Assembly: GCA_900545925.1 (NCBI GenBank) | Contig: URAZ01000013.1 | Location: 17,090 to 81,089 of the forward strand | DNA from: an uncultured Eubacteriales bacterium | GTDB taxonomy: Bacteria > Bacillota > Clostridia > Oscillospirales > Oscillospiraceae | DNA length: 64,000 nt | Direction: 5' to 3' | Shown here: positions 32,952 to 41,466 of the stretch, piece after piece | Layout of the letters: each line of letters begins with the position of its first letter | Numbering within the stretch: position 1 is the stretch's first letter | Notes under the pieces: model-generated | Told to the model about the DNA's origin: nothing | What the model saw: only the letters and a program-made list of their open reading frames with translations | The model's database searches: none | Made by a program: the position numbers and the translations under genes

Positions 32952-33617
32952 ATGATCGTAACGAGAAAAAAACCTGTGGAGCAGGTGCTTGTGATGCTGC
33001 ACGGCGTGCGCCGTGTCGCACTGGTAGGCTGCGGAAACTGCGCCACAGCCTGCCAGACCGGCGGGGAAAAGGAACTGGAGCAAATGCGCCAGCTGCTCCA
33101 AGAGCAGGGGATCGAGACTGTCGGCAGTGTCCTGCCGGACGAATGCTGCCATATGCTGCTCGTCAAGCGCGATCTTAAGCCCTTGCGCGACAGCGGCGCG
33201 GAGGCCATCGTCTGTCTGGCCTGCGGCGACGGCGTGCAGACCGTCGCGGCCCATACTGCGGTTCCGGTTTTCCCCGCGAACGACACGCTGTTTCTCGGGC
33301 AGATTGAACGTGCTGGCGTTTTCCGTGAGGCCTGCCGTATGTGCGGAGACTGCATGCTCGGCCAGACCGGCGGCATCTGTCCTGTGACGCAGTGTGCAAA
33401 ATCGCTCGTCCACGGGCCGTGCGGCGGACAGCGGAACGGCCGCTGTGAGGTCAACCCCGAAAACGAGTGTGCATGGCTGCGCATTTACCGCAAACTCAAG
33501 GAACTGGACCGGCTGGATCTGCTGGAGGCGGACCGGGCGGATAAGGATTATCGAAGCACCGCATACCCGCAGGCGCACAGCCTGCGCGAGATCAGGAAAA
33601 AGGGAGGAACACCATGA
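32952..33617 (+). CDS. metV: MetV-like methylene-THF reductase C-terminal (zinc/Fe-S) subunit
   Basis: A 221-residue Cys-rich protein (MTHFR_C/MetV family). Cysteines occur in clusters: VGCGNCATAC, DECCHML, CLACGDG, and the dense block CRMCGDCMLGQTGG with CPVTQCAKSLVHGPCGG. In acetogens MetV binds zinc or an iron-sulfur cluster and pairs with the catalytic MetF. Here it is the first gene behind the glycine riboswitch, ahead of the cleavage genes, so its role should be in the methylene-THF produced from glycine. No metF is in the window. AAGGAG precedes the ATG; the stop overlaps the next start (ATGA). Confidence 0.85.
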   Translation: MIVTRKKPVEQVLVMLHGVRRVALVGCGNCATACQTGGEKELEQMRQLLQEQGIETVGSVLPDECCHMLLVKRDLKPLRDSGAEAIVCLACGDGVQTVAAHTAVPVFPANDTLFLGQIERAGVFREACRMCGDCMLGQTGGICPVTQCAKSLVHGPCGGQRNGRCEVNPENECAWLRIYRKLKELDRLDLLEADRADKDYRSTAYPQAHSLREIRKKGGTP

Positions 33618-36280
33618 GTGAACTGAAACGAACCGTACTCTATCAGGCCCATCTGGACGCCGGGGCCACGATGGTCGATTTCGGCGGCTGGGATATGCCC
33701 ATCCAGTACCCGGACGGCATCGTCGCCGAGCATCTCTACTGCCGCAGCCACTGCGCCATTTTCGACGTGTCCCACATGGGCCGTATCGACGTCGAAGGGC
33801 CGGACATGGTGCGGTTTTTGCAGCACGTCCTGTCCAGCAACGTGCAGGCGCTTGACATCAATCAGGCGCAGTACTGCATCATTCCCAATCAGAATGGCTG
33901 TGCCATCGACGACGCGTATCTCTATCGCTTTGAGGCAGAAAAATACTTCCTCGTCATCAATGCGGGCAACATCGACAAGGATCTCGCCCACCTGACGCGC
34001 GAGGCCGAACGCTATAACGTCACGCTCACCAATGTCTCCGACCGCTATGCGGCCATCGCCGTGCAGGGCCCGGAGGCCAAAAAGCTGCTCATGGCCCTGT
34101 CGGGCGGCAAGGCGCTCACGCGGGAAAACGTCAAAAACGCGCTGGGGACGCTCACCATGGAGGACCGTCCCGTCCGCGTTGCCAAGACCGGCTATACCGG
34201 AGAACCCATCGGCTATGAACTCTATTGCGAATCAAGGGACGCCCGGTATTTTTGGGACCGTCTGATCGAACTCGGGGCAAGACCCACCGCGCTCGGCGCG
34301 CGCGATACGCTGCGAATGGAAGCTTCTCTGCCGCTCTACGGCCATGAAATGGGGGAGTGCGAGTTTGGCGGCGAGATCCCGGTCTATGCTGTGCCGCTGG
34401 CCAAATTCGCCGTCTCGTTCGCAGAGGAAAAGGGCGATTTCATTGGCCGCGCCGCACTGAAGCGACAGTTCGAGGCGTTTCAGAAGATCATGAACCGCGA
34501 TTATTCCGCCCTTCAGGATCTCCCGTACCGCATTCAGCCGGTCTATCTTGCAGGCAAGGGCGTTCTGCGCAAGGGCTTCCCGGTCTACAGCAAGGACGCG
34601 TGGGCAGAGGGAAAGCCCGTCGGCTATGTGACCTCCGGTACGATGATTCCGTATTTCAAGACGGAGGGCGAGGGGCTGGAAACGGTCATTACCGCCGAGA
34701 CGGGCAAGCGCTCCATCGGCCTTGCGTATCTCGATTCGCGCATCTGCCAGGACTTTGACCTTGAGATCGACATCCGCGGCAAACGGCAGCCGGCCAAGGT
34801 TGTTGCGTGGCACATCCGGCAGGATGCCGCGCCCTACGTCCGCCCCATCCTGCCCGATCATCCTGCCCCGGCTGCGCCGCACTGCGACGCGCCGTATGCC
34901 GAAAAGGCCGCTGCGCTCCTGAAAAAGGCGCAGGAGAACCACCTCTGGCGGCAGCATCGGTGCATCAATCTCATTCCGTCTGAAAACACACAATCGCGCG
35001 CCGTGCGCCTGCTCTCGGCCTCTGACCCGTCGAACCGCTACGCTGAGCATAAAAAACAGAAGGCGTTCTATGATGCGGAGATCTTCTATTATCAGGGTAC
35101 GGACTTCATCGGCGAGGTCGAGGCACTGCTCGTTGAGGAGATGAAAAAATTCCTCGGCGCATCGCAGGTTGAAACGCGCGTGACCTCCGGTCAGATGTCC
35201 AATACCGCTGTCTTTTCCGCGCTCATGGACTTTAAGAACCGTGTTGACCGCAAGCGCACGCCGCAGCGGCTCGGCTGGGTCATGAACAACCATATCGTCC
35301 GCGGCGGCCATCTGTCCGCACAGCCCATGGGTGCGCTGCACGACTATATCGCCGTCGATCCCGTCACCGAAAAGCAGATGGTCGTCAACTTTCCCGTCTG
35401 CGCCGACGACCCGTACCGCATCGACACGGAGGCGGCAAAGCTGCTGCTTGCGCAGTACCGGCCGGAATTCGTGATCTTCGGCAAGTCCATGGTGCTGTAT
35501 AAGGAGCCGGTCGCGGAGCTTGTAAGCTTCATCCGCGAGCAGGGCATCCGCACGACCGTCATGTACGACATGGCCCATGTGCTGGGTCTGATCGGCGACC
35601 ACTTCCAGAAGCCGTTTGAGGAGGGCGCGGAGATCGTCACCGGCTCGACGCACAAGACCTTCTTCGGCCCGCAGCGCGGCGTGATCGGCGTGAATTACAA
35701 GCCGGAGGACCTCAAATGGGGCCTCTGGGAGACGATCGAAACGCGCGCCTTCCCCGGCAGCGTCTCCAACCACCATCTTGGAACGCTTCTCGGCCAGCTG
35801 ATGGCGGCGTATGAGATGAACGCGTTCAAGGACGAATACCAGAAGGCCGTGATTGAAAACGCAAAGAGCTTCGCCGCCAGCTTGAGGGCCGAGGGCCTTG
35901 ACGTGGCGGGCGACCCGGCCGTGGGCTACACCGAGACGCATCAGGTCATCGTCCGCGTCGGCTACGCCAGAGGCCCGGAGATCGCGAAGCGGCTCGAGGA
36001 AAACAACATCATCTGCAACTATCAGGCCACGCCCGACGAGGAGGGCTTCACTGCCTCCGGCGCGCTGCGCATGGGCGTAAACGAAATGACCCGCTTCGGC
36101 TTCGGGAAGGAGCAGTTCGCGCAGCTTGCGCACCTGATCGCCGACTGCGTCATGCGCAATGCGGACGTCCGGGAAGAAGCTGCCCGCCTGCGCGAGAACT
36201 TCACCGATATGCGCTACTGCTTCTCCGACGCGGAGACGGAAAGCCTCATTTCCGCCCTGGCTGAGGCTACGGGCATCTGA
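33614..36280 (+). CDS. gcvT: Fusion of aminomethyltransferase GcvT and serine hydroxymethyltransferase
   Basis: An 888-residue protein. About 1-400 is GcvT, the T-protein that releases ammonia and makes methylene-THF from the lipoyl-bound aminomethyl group: MVDFGGWDMPIQY, FDVSHMGRIDVEGPD, KTGYTGEPIGYELYC. About 425-880 is a divergent serine hydroxymethyltransferase: CINLIPSENTQSRAV, SNRYAEHKKQK, TSGQMSNTAVF, YDMAHVLGLIG and the PLP lysine in TGSTHKTFFGPQRG. SHMT uses methylene-THF and another glycine to make serine, so the fusion would pass methylene-THF from one site to the other. The start overlaps metV (ATGA). The 260-base gap after it holds a palindromic repeat. Confidence 0.9.
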   Translation: MSELKRTVLYQAHLDAGATMVDFGGWDMPIQYPDGIVAEHLYCRSHCAIFDVSHMGRIDVEGPDMVRFLQHVLSSNVQALDINQAQYCIIPNQNGCAIDDAYLYRFEAEKYFLVINAGNIDKDLAHLTREAERYNVTLTNVSDRYAAIAVQGPEAKKLLMALSGGKALTRENVKNALGTLTMEDRPVRVAKTGYTGEPIGYELYCESRDARYFWDRLIELGARPTALGARDTLRMEASLPLYGHEMGECEFGGEIPVYAVPLAKFAVSFAEEKGDFIGRAALKRQFEAFQKIMNRDYSALQDLPYRIQPVYLAGKGVLRKGFPVYSKDAWAEGKPVGYVTSGTMIPYFKTEGEGLETVITAETGKRSIGLAYLDSRICQDFDLEIDIRGKRQPAKVVAWHIRQDAAPYVRPILPDHPAPAAPHCDAPYAEKAAALLKKAQENHLWRQHRCINLIPSENTQSRAVRLLSASDPSNRYAEHKKQKAFYDAEIFYYQGTDFIGEVEALLVEEMKKFLGASQVETRVTSGQMSNTAVFSALMDFKNRVDRKRTPQRLGWVMNNHIVRGGHLSAQPMGALHDYIAVDPVTEKQMVVNFPVCADDPYRIDTEAAKLLLAQYRPEFVIFGKSMVLYKEPVAELVSFIREQGIRTTVMYDMAHVLGLIGDHFQKPFEEGAEIVTGSTHKTFFGPQRGVIGVNYKPEDLKWGLWETIETRAFPGSVSNHHLGTLLGQLMAAYEMNAFKDEYQKAVIENAKSFAASLRAEGLDVAGDPAVGYTETHQVIVRVGYARGPEIAKRLEENNIICNYQATPDEEGFTASGALRMGVNEMTRFGFGKEQFAQLAHLIADCVMRNADVREEAARLRENFTDMRYCFSDAETESLISALAEATGI

Positions 36281-36320
36281 GCGGATAGCGTACACTTTAT
36301 CAGAAATTTGCCCGCTCAGT

Positions 36321-36426
36321 GTAGAGGCCGATGCCCACATCGGCCCGGCAGATTGCACCGCGTTTTACGAAAATCTTCGGCGAATTCGCAGCTTCCCAAC
36401 GGGCCGATGTGGGCATCGGCCCCTAC
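36321..36426. repeat. Dispersed palindromic element, copy 3, inside the gcv operon
   Basis: A 106-bp copy of the 14525-14629 element between the gcvT-SHMT fusion and gcvH. It begins GTAGAGGCCGATGCCCACAT and ends ATCGGCCCCTAC. Transcribed RNA would fold into one long hairpin. The remaining gap bases show nothing else but the gcvH ribosome binding site. Confidence 0.9.
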
Positions 36427-36540
36427 TATACTGTGCGAATCCGCACTGCCTGCAAATATGGCGAAGCATATCCAGCGCCCCTTTTCTCCCCCACCAACTC
36501 AACCAATCAACCCCACAAAACAGAACTGGAGGAACGAATT

Positions 36541-36921
36541 ATGAATTTTCCCGCTGAACTGAAGTATTCCCGCGACCACGAATGGGTCAAGATGCTGGAC
36601 GAAACGACTGCTCTTGTCGGCATCACGGACTTTGCCCAGAGCGAACTGGGCGATCTGGTCTACGTCAATCTGCCCGAACCCGGCGACGAGGTGCTTGCGG
36701 GCGAAACGGCCTGTGATGTCGAATCCGTCAAGGCTGTGTCCGATGTTATGAGCCCCGTGACCGGCGTGATTGCCGAGGTCAACGAGGAACTGGACGATTC
36801 GCCGGAACTACTGAACTCCGACCCCTATGAGGCGTGGATCATGAAGATCGAGCGCATCACGGACTTCTCCGAACTTCTGAGTGCGGAGGAATATGAGGCG
36901 TTTACGAAGGAGGAACACTGA
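36541..36921 (+). CDS. gcvH: Glycine cleavage H protein
   Basis: A 126-residue lipoyl carrier protein shuttling the aminomethyl group between P and T proteins. The lipoylated lysine is K64 in ACDVESVKAVSDVM, and the N terminus (YSRDHEWVKML) and SELGDLVYVNLPEPG match the family. Length is normal. GGAGG precedes the ATG, and the frame overlaps gcvPA (TGATG). Confidence 0.95.
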   Translation: MNFPAELKYSRDHEWVKMLDETTALVGITDFAQSELGDLVYVNLPEPGDEVLAGETACDVESVKAVSDVMSPVTGVIAEVNEELDDSPELLNSDPYEAWIMKIERITDFSELLSAEEYEAFTKEEH

Positions 36922-38237
36922 TGGGCACATTTGTCCCGACGACAGCTGCGGAACGGGAGCAGATGCTGCGGACGATCGGTGCTTCATCCGTAGAAGAACT
37001 GTTCCGGGATGTGCCGCAGCAGATGTATCTGGATAGATATCTGAATCTGCCGCCTGGGAAGAGTGAACAGGAGACGTTTGAAGCTGTCTCGACACTGGCG
37101 GAGCAGAATCATGTGTTCAAGACCTGCCTGCGCGGTGCGGGCAGCTACCGGCATTATATCCCGGCGGCGGTAAAAGCCATCGTGACCCGCGAGGAATTTG
37201 TAACGGCCTATACGCCCTATCAGGCCGAGATCAGTCAGGGCATTTTACAGGGAATTTTTGAATACCAGACTATGCTCTGCGAACTGACCGGTATGGACGT
37301 GTCCAACGCTGGCGTTTATGACGGCGGGACTGCCGCTGCAGAAGCTATCCCCATGTGCCGCGACCGTAAACGCACAAGGGCCTATGTCTCCGCAGCAATC
37401 GACCCGAACGTCCTCGGCGTTATGAAGACCTACTGCTTCGGCTCCGGGACGGAGTTGATTGTTGTCCCAATGAAGAACGGCAAAACAGACCCGGACGCGC
37501 TGCGCACCATGCTCGGCGCGGACGCCGCCTGCTTCTATGTCCAGCAGCCGAATTTCTTCGGCCAGCTGGAGGATGCGGAACTGCTCGGCGAGATCACACA
37601 CGCAGCCGGAGCCAAATATATCATGGGCGTGAACCCCATTTCGCTGGCCGTCCTGAAAACACCGGGCGAGTGCGGCGCGGACATTGCCGTCGGTGAAGGG
37701 CAGCCGCTCGGCCTCGATACGGCCTTCGGCGGGCCGTACCTCGGCTTTATGACCGCGACGAGCGCCATGATGCGCAAGCTTCCGGGCCGCATCGTCGGCC
37801 AGACGCATGATACAGAGGGGAAGACCGGCTATGTTCTCACGCTTTCTGCGCGTGAGCAGCACATCCGCCGGGAAAAAGCCTCGTCCAATATCTGCTCAAA
37901 CGAACAGCTTTGCGCGCTGACTGTTGCCGTCTATCTTGCCGCCATGGGCGAGGCCGGACTGCGACAGGCCGCGACGCTCTGCACGTCCCGCGCGCATTAT
38001 TTCGCACAGCGGCTCGAAGAAGTGCTCGGCTGGAAGCGCGTCTATCCCGGCGAATTCTTCCACGAATTCGTGACCGCCTGCCCGTGCCCGGAACGGGCGC
38101 TGGCAGTATTGGAGGCGCACGGAATTCTGGGCGGTCTGCCGGTGGAGGGCGGAATCCTCTGGTGCGTGACGGAACTGACAGATAAAAAGACGCTCGACCA
38201 TGTGATTGGGCTTTTGCAGGAGGTGAGCGGCCAATGA
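36921..38237 (+). CDS. gcvPA: Glycine dehydrogenase (decarboxylating) subunit 1
   Basis: A 438-residue N-terminal half of the two-subunit P protein typical of Firmicutes: FLTPTTAAEREQML-like start (FVPTTAAEREQMLRTIG), FEYQTMLCELTGMDVSNAG, and NPISLAVLKTPGECGADI. It lacks the PLP lysine, which is in GcvPB. It decarboxylates glycine together with GcvPB. Start and stop overlap both neighbours. Confidence 0.95.
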   Translation: MGTFVPTTAAEREQMLRTIGASSVEELFRDVPQQMYLDRYLNLPPGKSEQETFEAVSTLAEQNHVFKTCLRGAGSYRHYIPAAVKAIVTREEFVTAYTPYQAEISQGILQGIFEYQTMLCELTGMDVSNAGVYDGGTAAAEAIPMCRDRKRTRAYVSAAIDPNVLGVMKTYCFGSGTELIVVPMKNGKTDPDALRTMLGADAACFYVQQPNFFGQLEDAELLGEITHAAGAKYIMGVNPISLAVLKTPGECGADIAVGEGQPLGLDTAFGGPYLGFMTATSAMMRKLPGRIVGQTHDTEGKTGYVLTLSAREQHIRREKASSNICSNEQLCALTVAVYLAAMGEAGLRQAATLCTSRAHYFAQRLEEVLGWKRVYPGEFFHEFVTACPCPERALAVLEAHGILGGLPVEGGILWCVTELTDKKTLDHVIGLLQEVSGQ

Positions 38238-39664
38238 AGACGATTTTTGAACAGGGTGCCCTCGGCCATGGCTTGTCGCTGCTTCCCGCGTGCGATGTGC
38301 CCGTCGTGACGCTGGCGCCGGCGCGCAAAAAGCCGCTGCACCTGCCGCAGGTGAGCGAAAATGAACTCATCCGGCACTATACCGCGCTGTCGCATCGCGT
38401 CCACGGCATGAACGACGGCTTCTATCCGCTGGGCTCCTGCACGATGAAGTACAACCCCAAGGTCAATGAAGCCCTTGCGGCGCTGCCGGGCTTTGCAAGG
38501 CTCCATCCGCTTCAGCCGGAGCAGACGGCGCAGGGCGCGCTGGAACTGCTGTATGAAACGGGAAAGCTGCTTGGCGAAGTGACCGGTATGGACGCGTTCA
38601 CGCTCCAGCCCGCAGCAGGTGCGCACGGCGAATTCACAGGCCTGCTGCTCATCAAGGCGTACCACCTCGCACGCGGCGACGTGAGCCGGACAGAGATCAT
38701 CGTCCCGGATTCCGCCCACGGCACGAATCCGGCCTCGTCCGTCATGGCAGGCTTCCGCGTGGTCAATATCCCGTCCGGCGCAGACGGCTGCGTCGATCTC
38801 GCAGCGCTCCGCGCAGCCGTTGGACCGCAGACGGCAGGATTGATGCTCACAAATCCCAATACGGTCGGCATCTTCGACAAGAATATCCTTGAAATCACGA
38901 AAATCATCCACGACGCGGGCGGCCTGTGCTATTACGACGGCGCGAATCTGAACGCCGTTATGGGCGTCGTCCGTCCGGGCGACATGGGCTTCGACTGCAT
39001 CCACCTGAATCTGCATAAGTCCTTTGCCACGCCGCACGGCGGCGGCGGGCCGGGTTCCGGCCCTGTGGGCTGTAAGGCGTTTCTCGCGCCGTTTTTGCCT
39101 GGCCCCATCCCGGAAAAGACCGAAAACGGCTTCCGCTTTGCGCAGCCTGCGCAGTCCGTCGGCCGGGTGCGGGATTTCTACGGAAATTTCCTCGTCGTCG
39201 TCAAGGCGTTTGCCTATCTGACCATGCTTGGCCGGGAGGGCGTGCATGAAGTGGGCCGCAACGCGGTTCTAAATGCGAATTATATGATGGCCGCGCTGCA
39301 GGATGTCTACGATATGTCCTACCCCGGCCCCTGTATGCACGAGTTTGTCATGACGCTGGATCGGCTGCATAAAGAAACCGGTGTTTCCGCGCTTGATATC
39401 GCCAAGGGCCTGCTTGACAACGGCATTCATCCGCCCACAATGTATTTCCCACTGATCGTCCACGAGGCGCTCATGGTCGAGCCGACGGAGACGGAGTCCA
39501 AGGCCACCATGGACGAGGCAATCGAGGTCTTCCGTTCGCTTGCCCGTCTTGCATATGAGAATCCCGAAGCACTCCATACCGCACCGCACAATACCCCTGT
39601 CCGCCGTCTCGACGAGGTACAGGCCGCAAGAAATCCCGTTTTGCGCGCTGTGTTTGCAGAATAA
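38234..39664 (+). CDS. gcvPB: Glycine dehydrogenase (decarboxylating) subunit 2
   Basis: A 476-residue PLP-binding half of the P protein. The cofactor lysine is in LNLHKSFATPHGGGGPGSG. FYPLGSCTMKYNPKVNEAL and TLQPAAGAHGEFTGLLL match the family. Last gene of the glycine operon; no lipoamide dehydrogenase (gcvL) or lipoate ligase follows in this window. Confidence 0.95.
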   Translation: MKTIFEQGALGHGLSLLPACDVPVVTLAPARKKPLHLPQVSENELIRHYTALSHRVHGMNDGFYPLGSCTMKYNPKVNEALAALPGFARLHPLQPEQTAQGALELLYETGKLLGEVTGMDAFTLQPAAGAHGEFTGLLLIKAYHLARGDVSRTEIIVPDSAHGTNPASSVMAGFRVVNIPSGADGCVDLAALRAAVGPQTAGLMLTNPNTVGIFDKNILEITKIIHDAGGLCYYDGANLNAVMGVVRPGDMGFDCIHLNLHKSFATPHGGGGPGSGPVGCKAFLAPFLPGPIPEKTENGFRFAQPAQSVGRVRDFYGNFLVVVKAFAYLTMLGREGVHEVGRNAVLNANYMMAALQDVYDMSYPGPCMHEFVMTLDRLHKETGVSALDIAKGLLDNGIHPPTMYFPLIVHEALMVEPTETESKATMDEAIEVFRSLARLAYENPEALHTAPHNTPVRRLDEVQAARNPVLRAVFAE

Positions 39665-39713
39665 AAAAGACTGCCCGCCGCCCGGCCATACACATGGCCG
39701 GGCGGCGTCAGTC
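39663..39713 (-). terminator. Terminator downstream of the TetR gene, facing gcvPB
   Basis: A long stem (GCCGCCCGGCCAT / ATGGCCGGGCGGC, outer GACTG/CAGTC) with TTTTTT on the minus strand. It ends the minus-strand TetR transcript. On the plus strand it lacks a T tract but still folds just after gcvPB. Confidence 0.8.
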
Positions 39714-39753
39714 TGTGAAAAGGGCGTTTGTTCCGGTACAACGGTTCAAATGA

Positions 39754-40443
39754 TTACAGTGTAAATTCAAAGCGCATGGCAAGCGCCTTGAACAGTTCGT
39801 GCATAACGCGCTCGGAGACGGTTCGGATGTCCATGCCGCCGATAAAGGCGATGATTTTCTGAATCTCATCCTCAGGGACGTGATACGACCGGAGGCTCAT
39901 GGTCAGGAACATTTGCAGCTTCTTTTCCAGCGTCAGTTCCTCGTCGCACGGATGCGCCATATAGGCCCGCATGATTCCGGCAGAGCCGAGTTCCATAAAG
40001 AAGAAGTCCTGTGCGGTCAACTCCGGCTGATAGGAACCGAAGATCTGATAGAGTTCCTTGGCTGTCTCGCGGAAAATATAGTCCGATGCTTCCTTCTGCG
40101 TGTACGCCTCGATATAGATCTCGCGCAGATTTTCGTTCAATTCCGTCAGCGTCATCTGAATGGCCGTTTCCACGGCATAGACATAGGCCGGCGGCAACTG
40201 CGCGCCCGCCGTATTGCGGGCCATGGCGAACTGATTGGAGAACATGAACGCTACCAGTTCGGTCAGCACGCCGTCCTTGGCACGGAAAATATTTTGAAAA
40301 ATACTGTTGGAAACCGACGCCTGCTGTACAATCTGTGCAACAGTCGTTTTTTTATAGCCCTGCTCGAGAAACAGCTTGACGCAGACCGTCAGAATCCGCT
40401 TCTTGGACGGCAGGCTTGCGTTTGTGATCGCGATGAGGACCAC
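39754..40443 (-). CDS. TetR-family regulator
   Basis: A 229-residue regulator. The N-terminal helix-turn-helix is SKKRILTVCVKLFLEQGYKK followed by TTVAQIVQQASVSNSIFQNIF, and the rest is the helical ligand-binding domain. The GTG at 40443 was chosen because the promoter at 40473-40501 lies inside the longer open frame; its Shine-Dalgarno (AGAAGGG) is very close to the start. The ATG at 40474 overlaps the -10 box and is in another frame. The target is not evident; the gene diverges from the second TetR operon. Confidence 0.75.
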   Translation of the reverse strand: MVLIAITNASLPSKKRILTVCVKLFLEQGYKKTTVAQIVQQASVSNSIFQNIFRAKDGVLTELVAFMFSNQFAMARNTAGAQLPPAYVYAVETAIQMTLTELNENLREIYIEAYTQKEASDYIFRETAKELYQIFGSYQPELTAQDFFFMELGSAGIMRAYMAHPCDEELTLEKKLQMFLTMSLRSYHVPEDEIQKIIAFIGGMDIRTVSERVMHELFKALAMRFEFTL

Positions 40444-40758
40444 GTCCCTTCTGACATTCTTTTTGCACCCATTGTAGCAAACCTCCGCCGGAAACGCAAG
40501 TCTTTCGCACCCCTGCCCCCCTGCCGCGCTCTGCGCGGTAAGGGGAGGGGATATGTTGCAAAATTCAGAGTGCTCCGAAATTTGTGACATTTGCATCCCC
40601 TCAAGCCCTACGGGCCAGTTCCCCTTGCGCCTAAGGAAAGCCTTGGGGCATCACTAATTTTTGTTTGATGTGCTGAATTATTTTATGGATTGACAGGATG
40701 TTTTATTAGAATTATAATATAGACGTGAACCGCTATTCACGTCATATTGAGGTGTTTT
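40444..40758. other. Divergent regulatory region between two TetR genes
   Basis: No gene is seen. It holds the minus promoter (TTGCGT-17-TACAAT, about 40473-40501), GC-rich partial inverted repeats around 40510-40550 and 40600-40650 that resemble degraded dispersed repeats, and the plus promoter and operator at 40690-40743. Confidence 0.6.
40690..40743 (+). promoter_or_regulatory. Consensus promoter and TetR operator of the kinase/aldolase operon
   Basis: TTGACA (40690), 17 bases, TATAAT (40713-40718): both boxes match consensus exactly. A perfect palindrome GACGTGAA-CCGCTA-TTCACGTC (40722-40743) lies at the transcription start, an ideal repressor site for the TetR protein encoded next. Confidence 0.88.
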
Positions 40759-41466
40759 ATGTATCGGAAGCTGAATGAAGCGGCGTTGGGCGCGATTTTG
40801 GAGGCGGGCATTGCGGAATTTGCCCGCTGCGGTTTTCAGCCTGCATCTATTGCAGCGGTTGCAAAAAATGCGGGCGTAAGCGTCGGGGTGATCTATAAAT
40901 ATTTTGGGGATAAAGACACATTTTTCCTCGCCTGCGTGCGGCACTCGCTTGAACTGATGGATGCAACATTGCAGGAAGCCGCTGCGGGCGGCGGGCCGCT
41001 GGCGGCGCGGATGCAGCGGCTCATTCTCGCGCTCATCCGCCAGTCGCGCAGCCACGCAAGTTACAACGCGATGTATAACGAGATCACATCCGGCAGCTGC
41101 CGGAAGTACGCCGGGACACTCGCCCGCGAGATCGAATCGCGCACGGCAGCGCTTTATACACGCCTGTTTGACGGCGCGCAGCAGGGCGGACAGCTCACAG
41201 AGCGGATCGAGCCGCAGCTGTTTGCGTTTTTCTTTGACAATCTGCTGATGATGCTGCAGTTTTCCTACAGCTGCGAATATTATCAAGAACGGATGCAGAT
41301 CTTCTGCGGCGATGCCGCTTTGGATGATACGAAAATGGCCGACAGGCTGACGCGCTTTTTGCTGGGCGCGATGAAAGGAGACGTATGCAGTATCTCATCG
41401 CTTACGACTTCGGAACAACCGGAGTCAAGACCTGCCTGTTCGGAGCCGAACAGGATATCCGGCTGA
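40759..41466 (+). CDS. TetR/AcrR-family regulator of the kinase/aldolase operon
   Basis: A 235-residue regulator. The helix-turn-helix reads FARCGFQPASIAAVAKNAGV then SVGVIYKYFGDKDTFF. The ATG at 40759 has GAGGT 5 bases upstream; a TTG four codons earlier lies in the ribosome binding site. The last ~27 codons (SISSLTTSEQPESRPACSEP...) overlap the start of the sugar kinase gene in another frame and are low in structure, so the tail may be dispensable. It probably represses its operon at the palindrome 15 bases upstream. Confidence 0.85.
   Translation: MYRKLNEAALGAILEAGIAEFARCGFQPASIAAVAKNAGVSVGVIYKYFGDKDTFFLACVRHSLELMDATLQEAAAGGGPLAARMQRLILALIRQSRSHASYNAMYNEITSGSCRKYAGTLAREIESRTAALYTRLFDGAQQGGQLTERIEPQLFAFFFDNLLMMLQFSYSCEYYQERMQIFCGDAALDDTKMADRLTRFLLGAMKGDVCSISSLTTSEQPESRPACSEPNRISG

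Noticed and set aside
34232..36358. A 708-codon minus-strand open frame
   Set aside because: It lies opposite the gcvT-SHMT fusion, runs into a palindromic repeat, and has no ribosome binding site or recognisable domains.
40444..40596. Longer N terminus for the minus-strand TetR protein
   Set aside because: The extra 51 codons contain the gene's own promoter and non-conserved repeat-like DNA.
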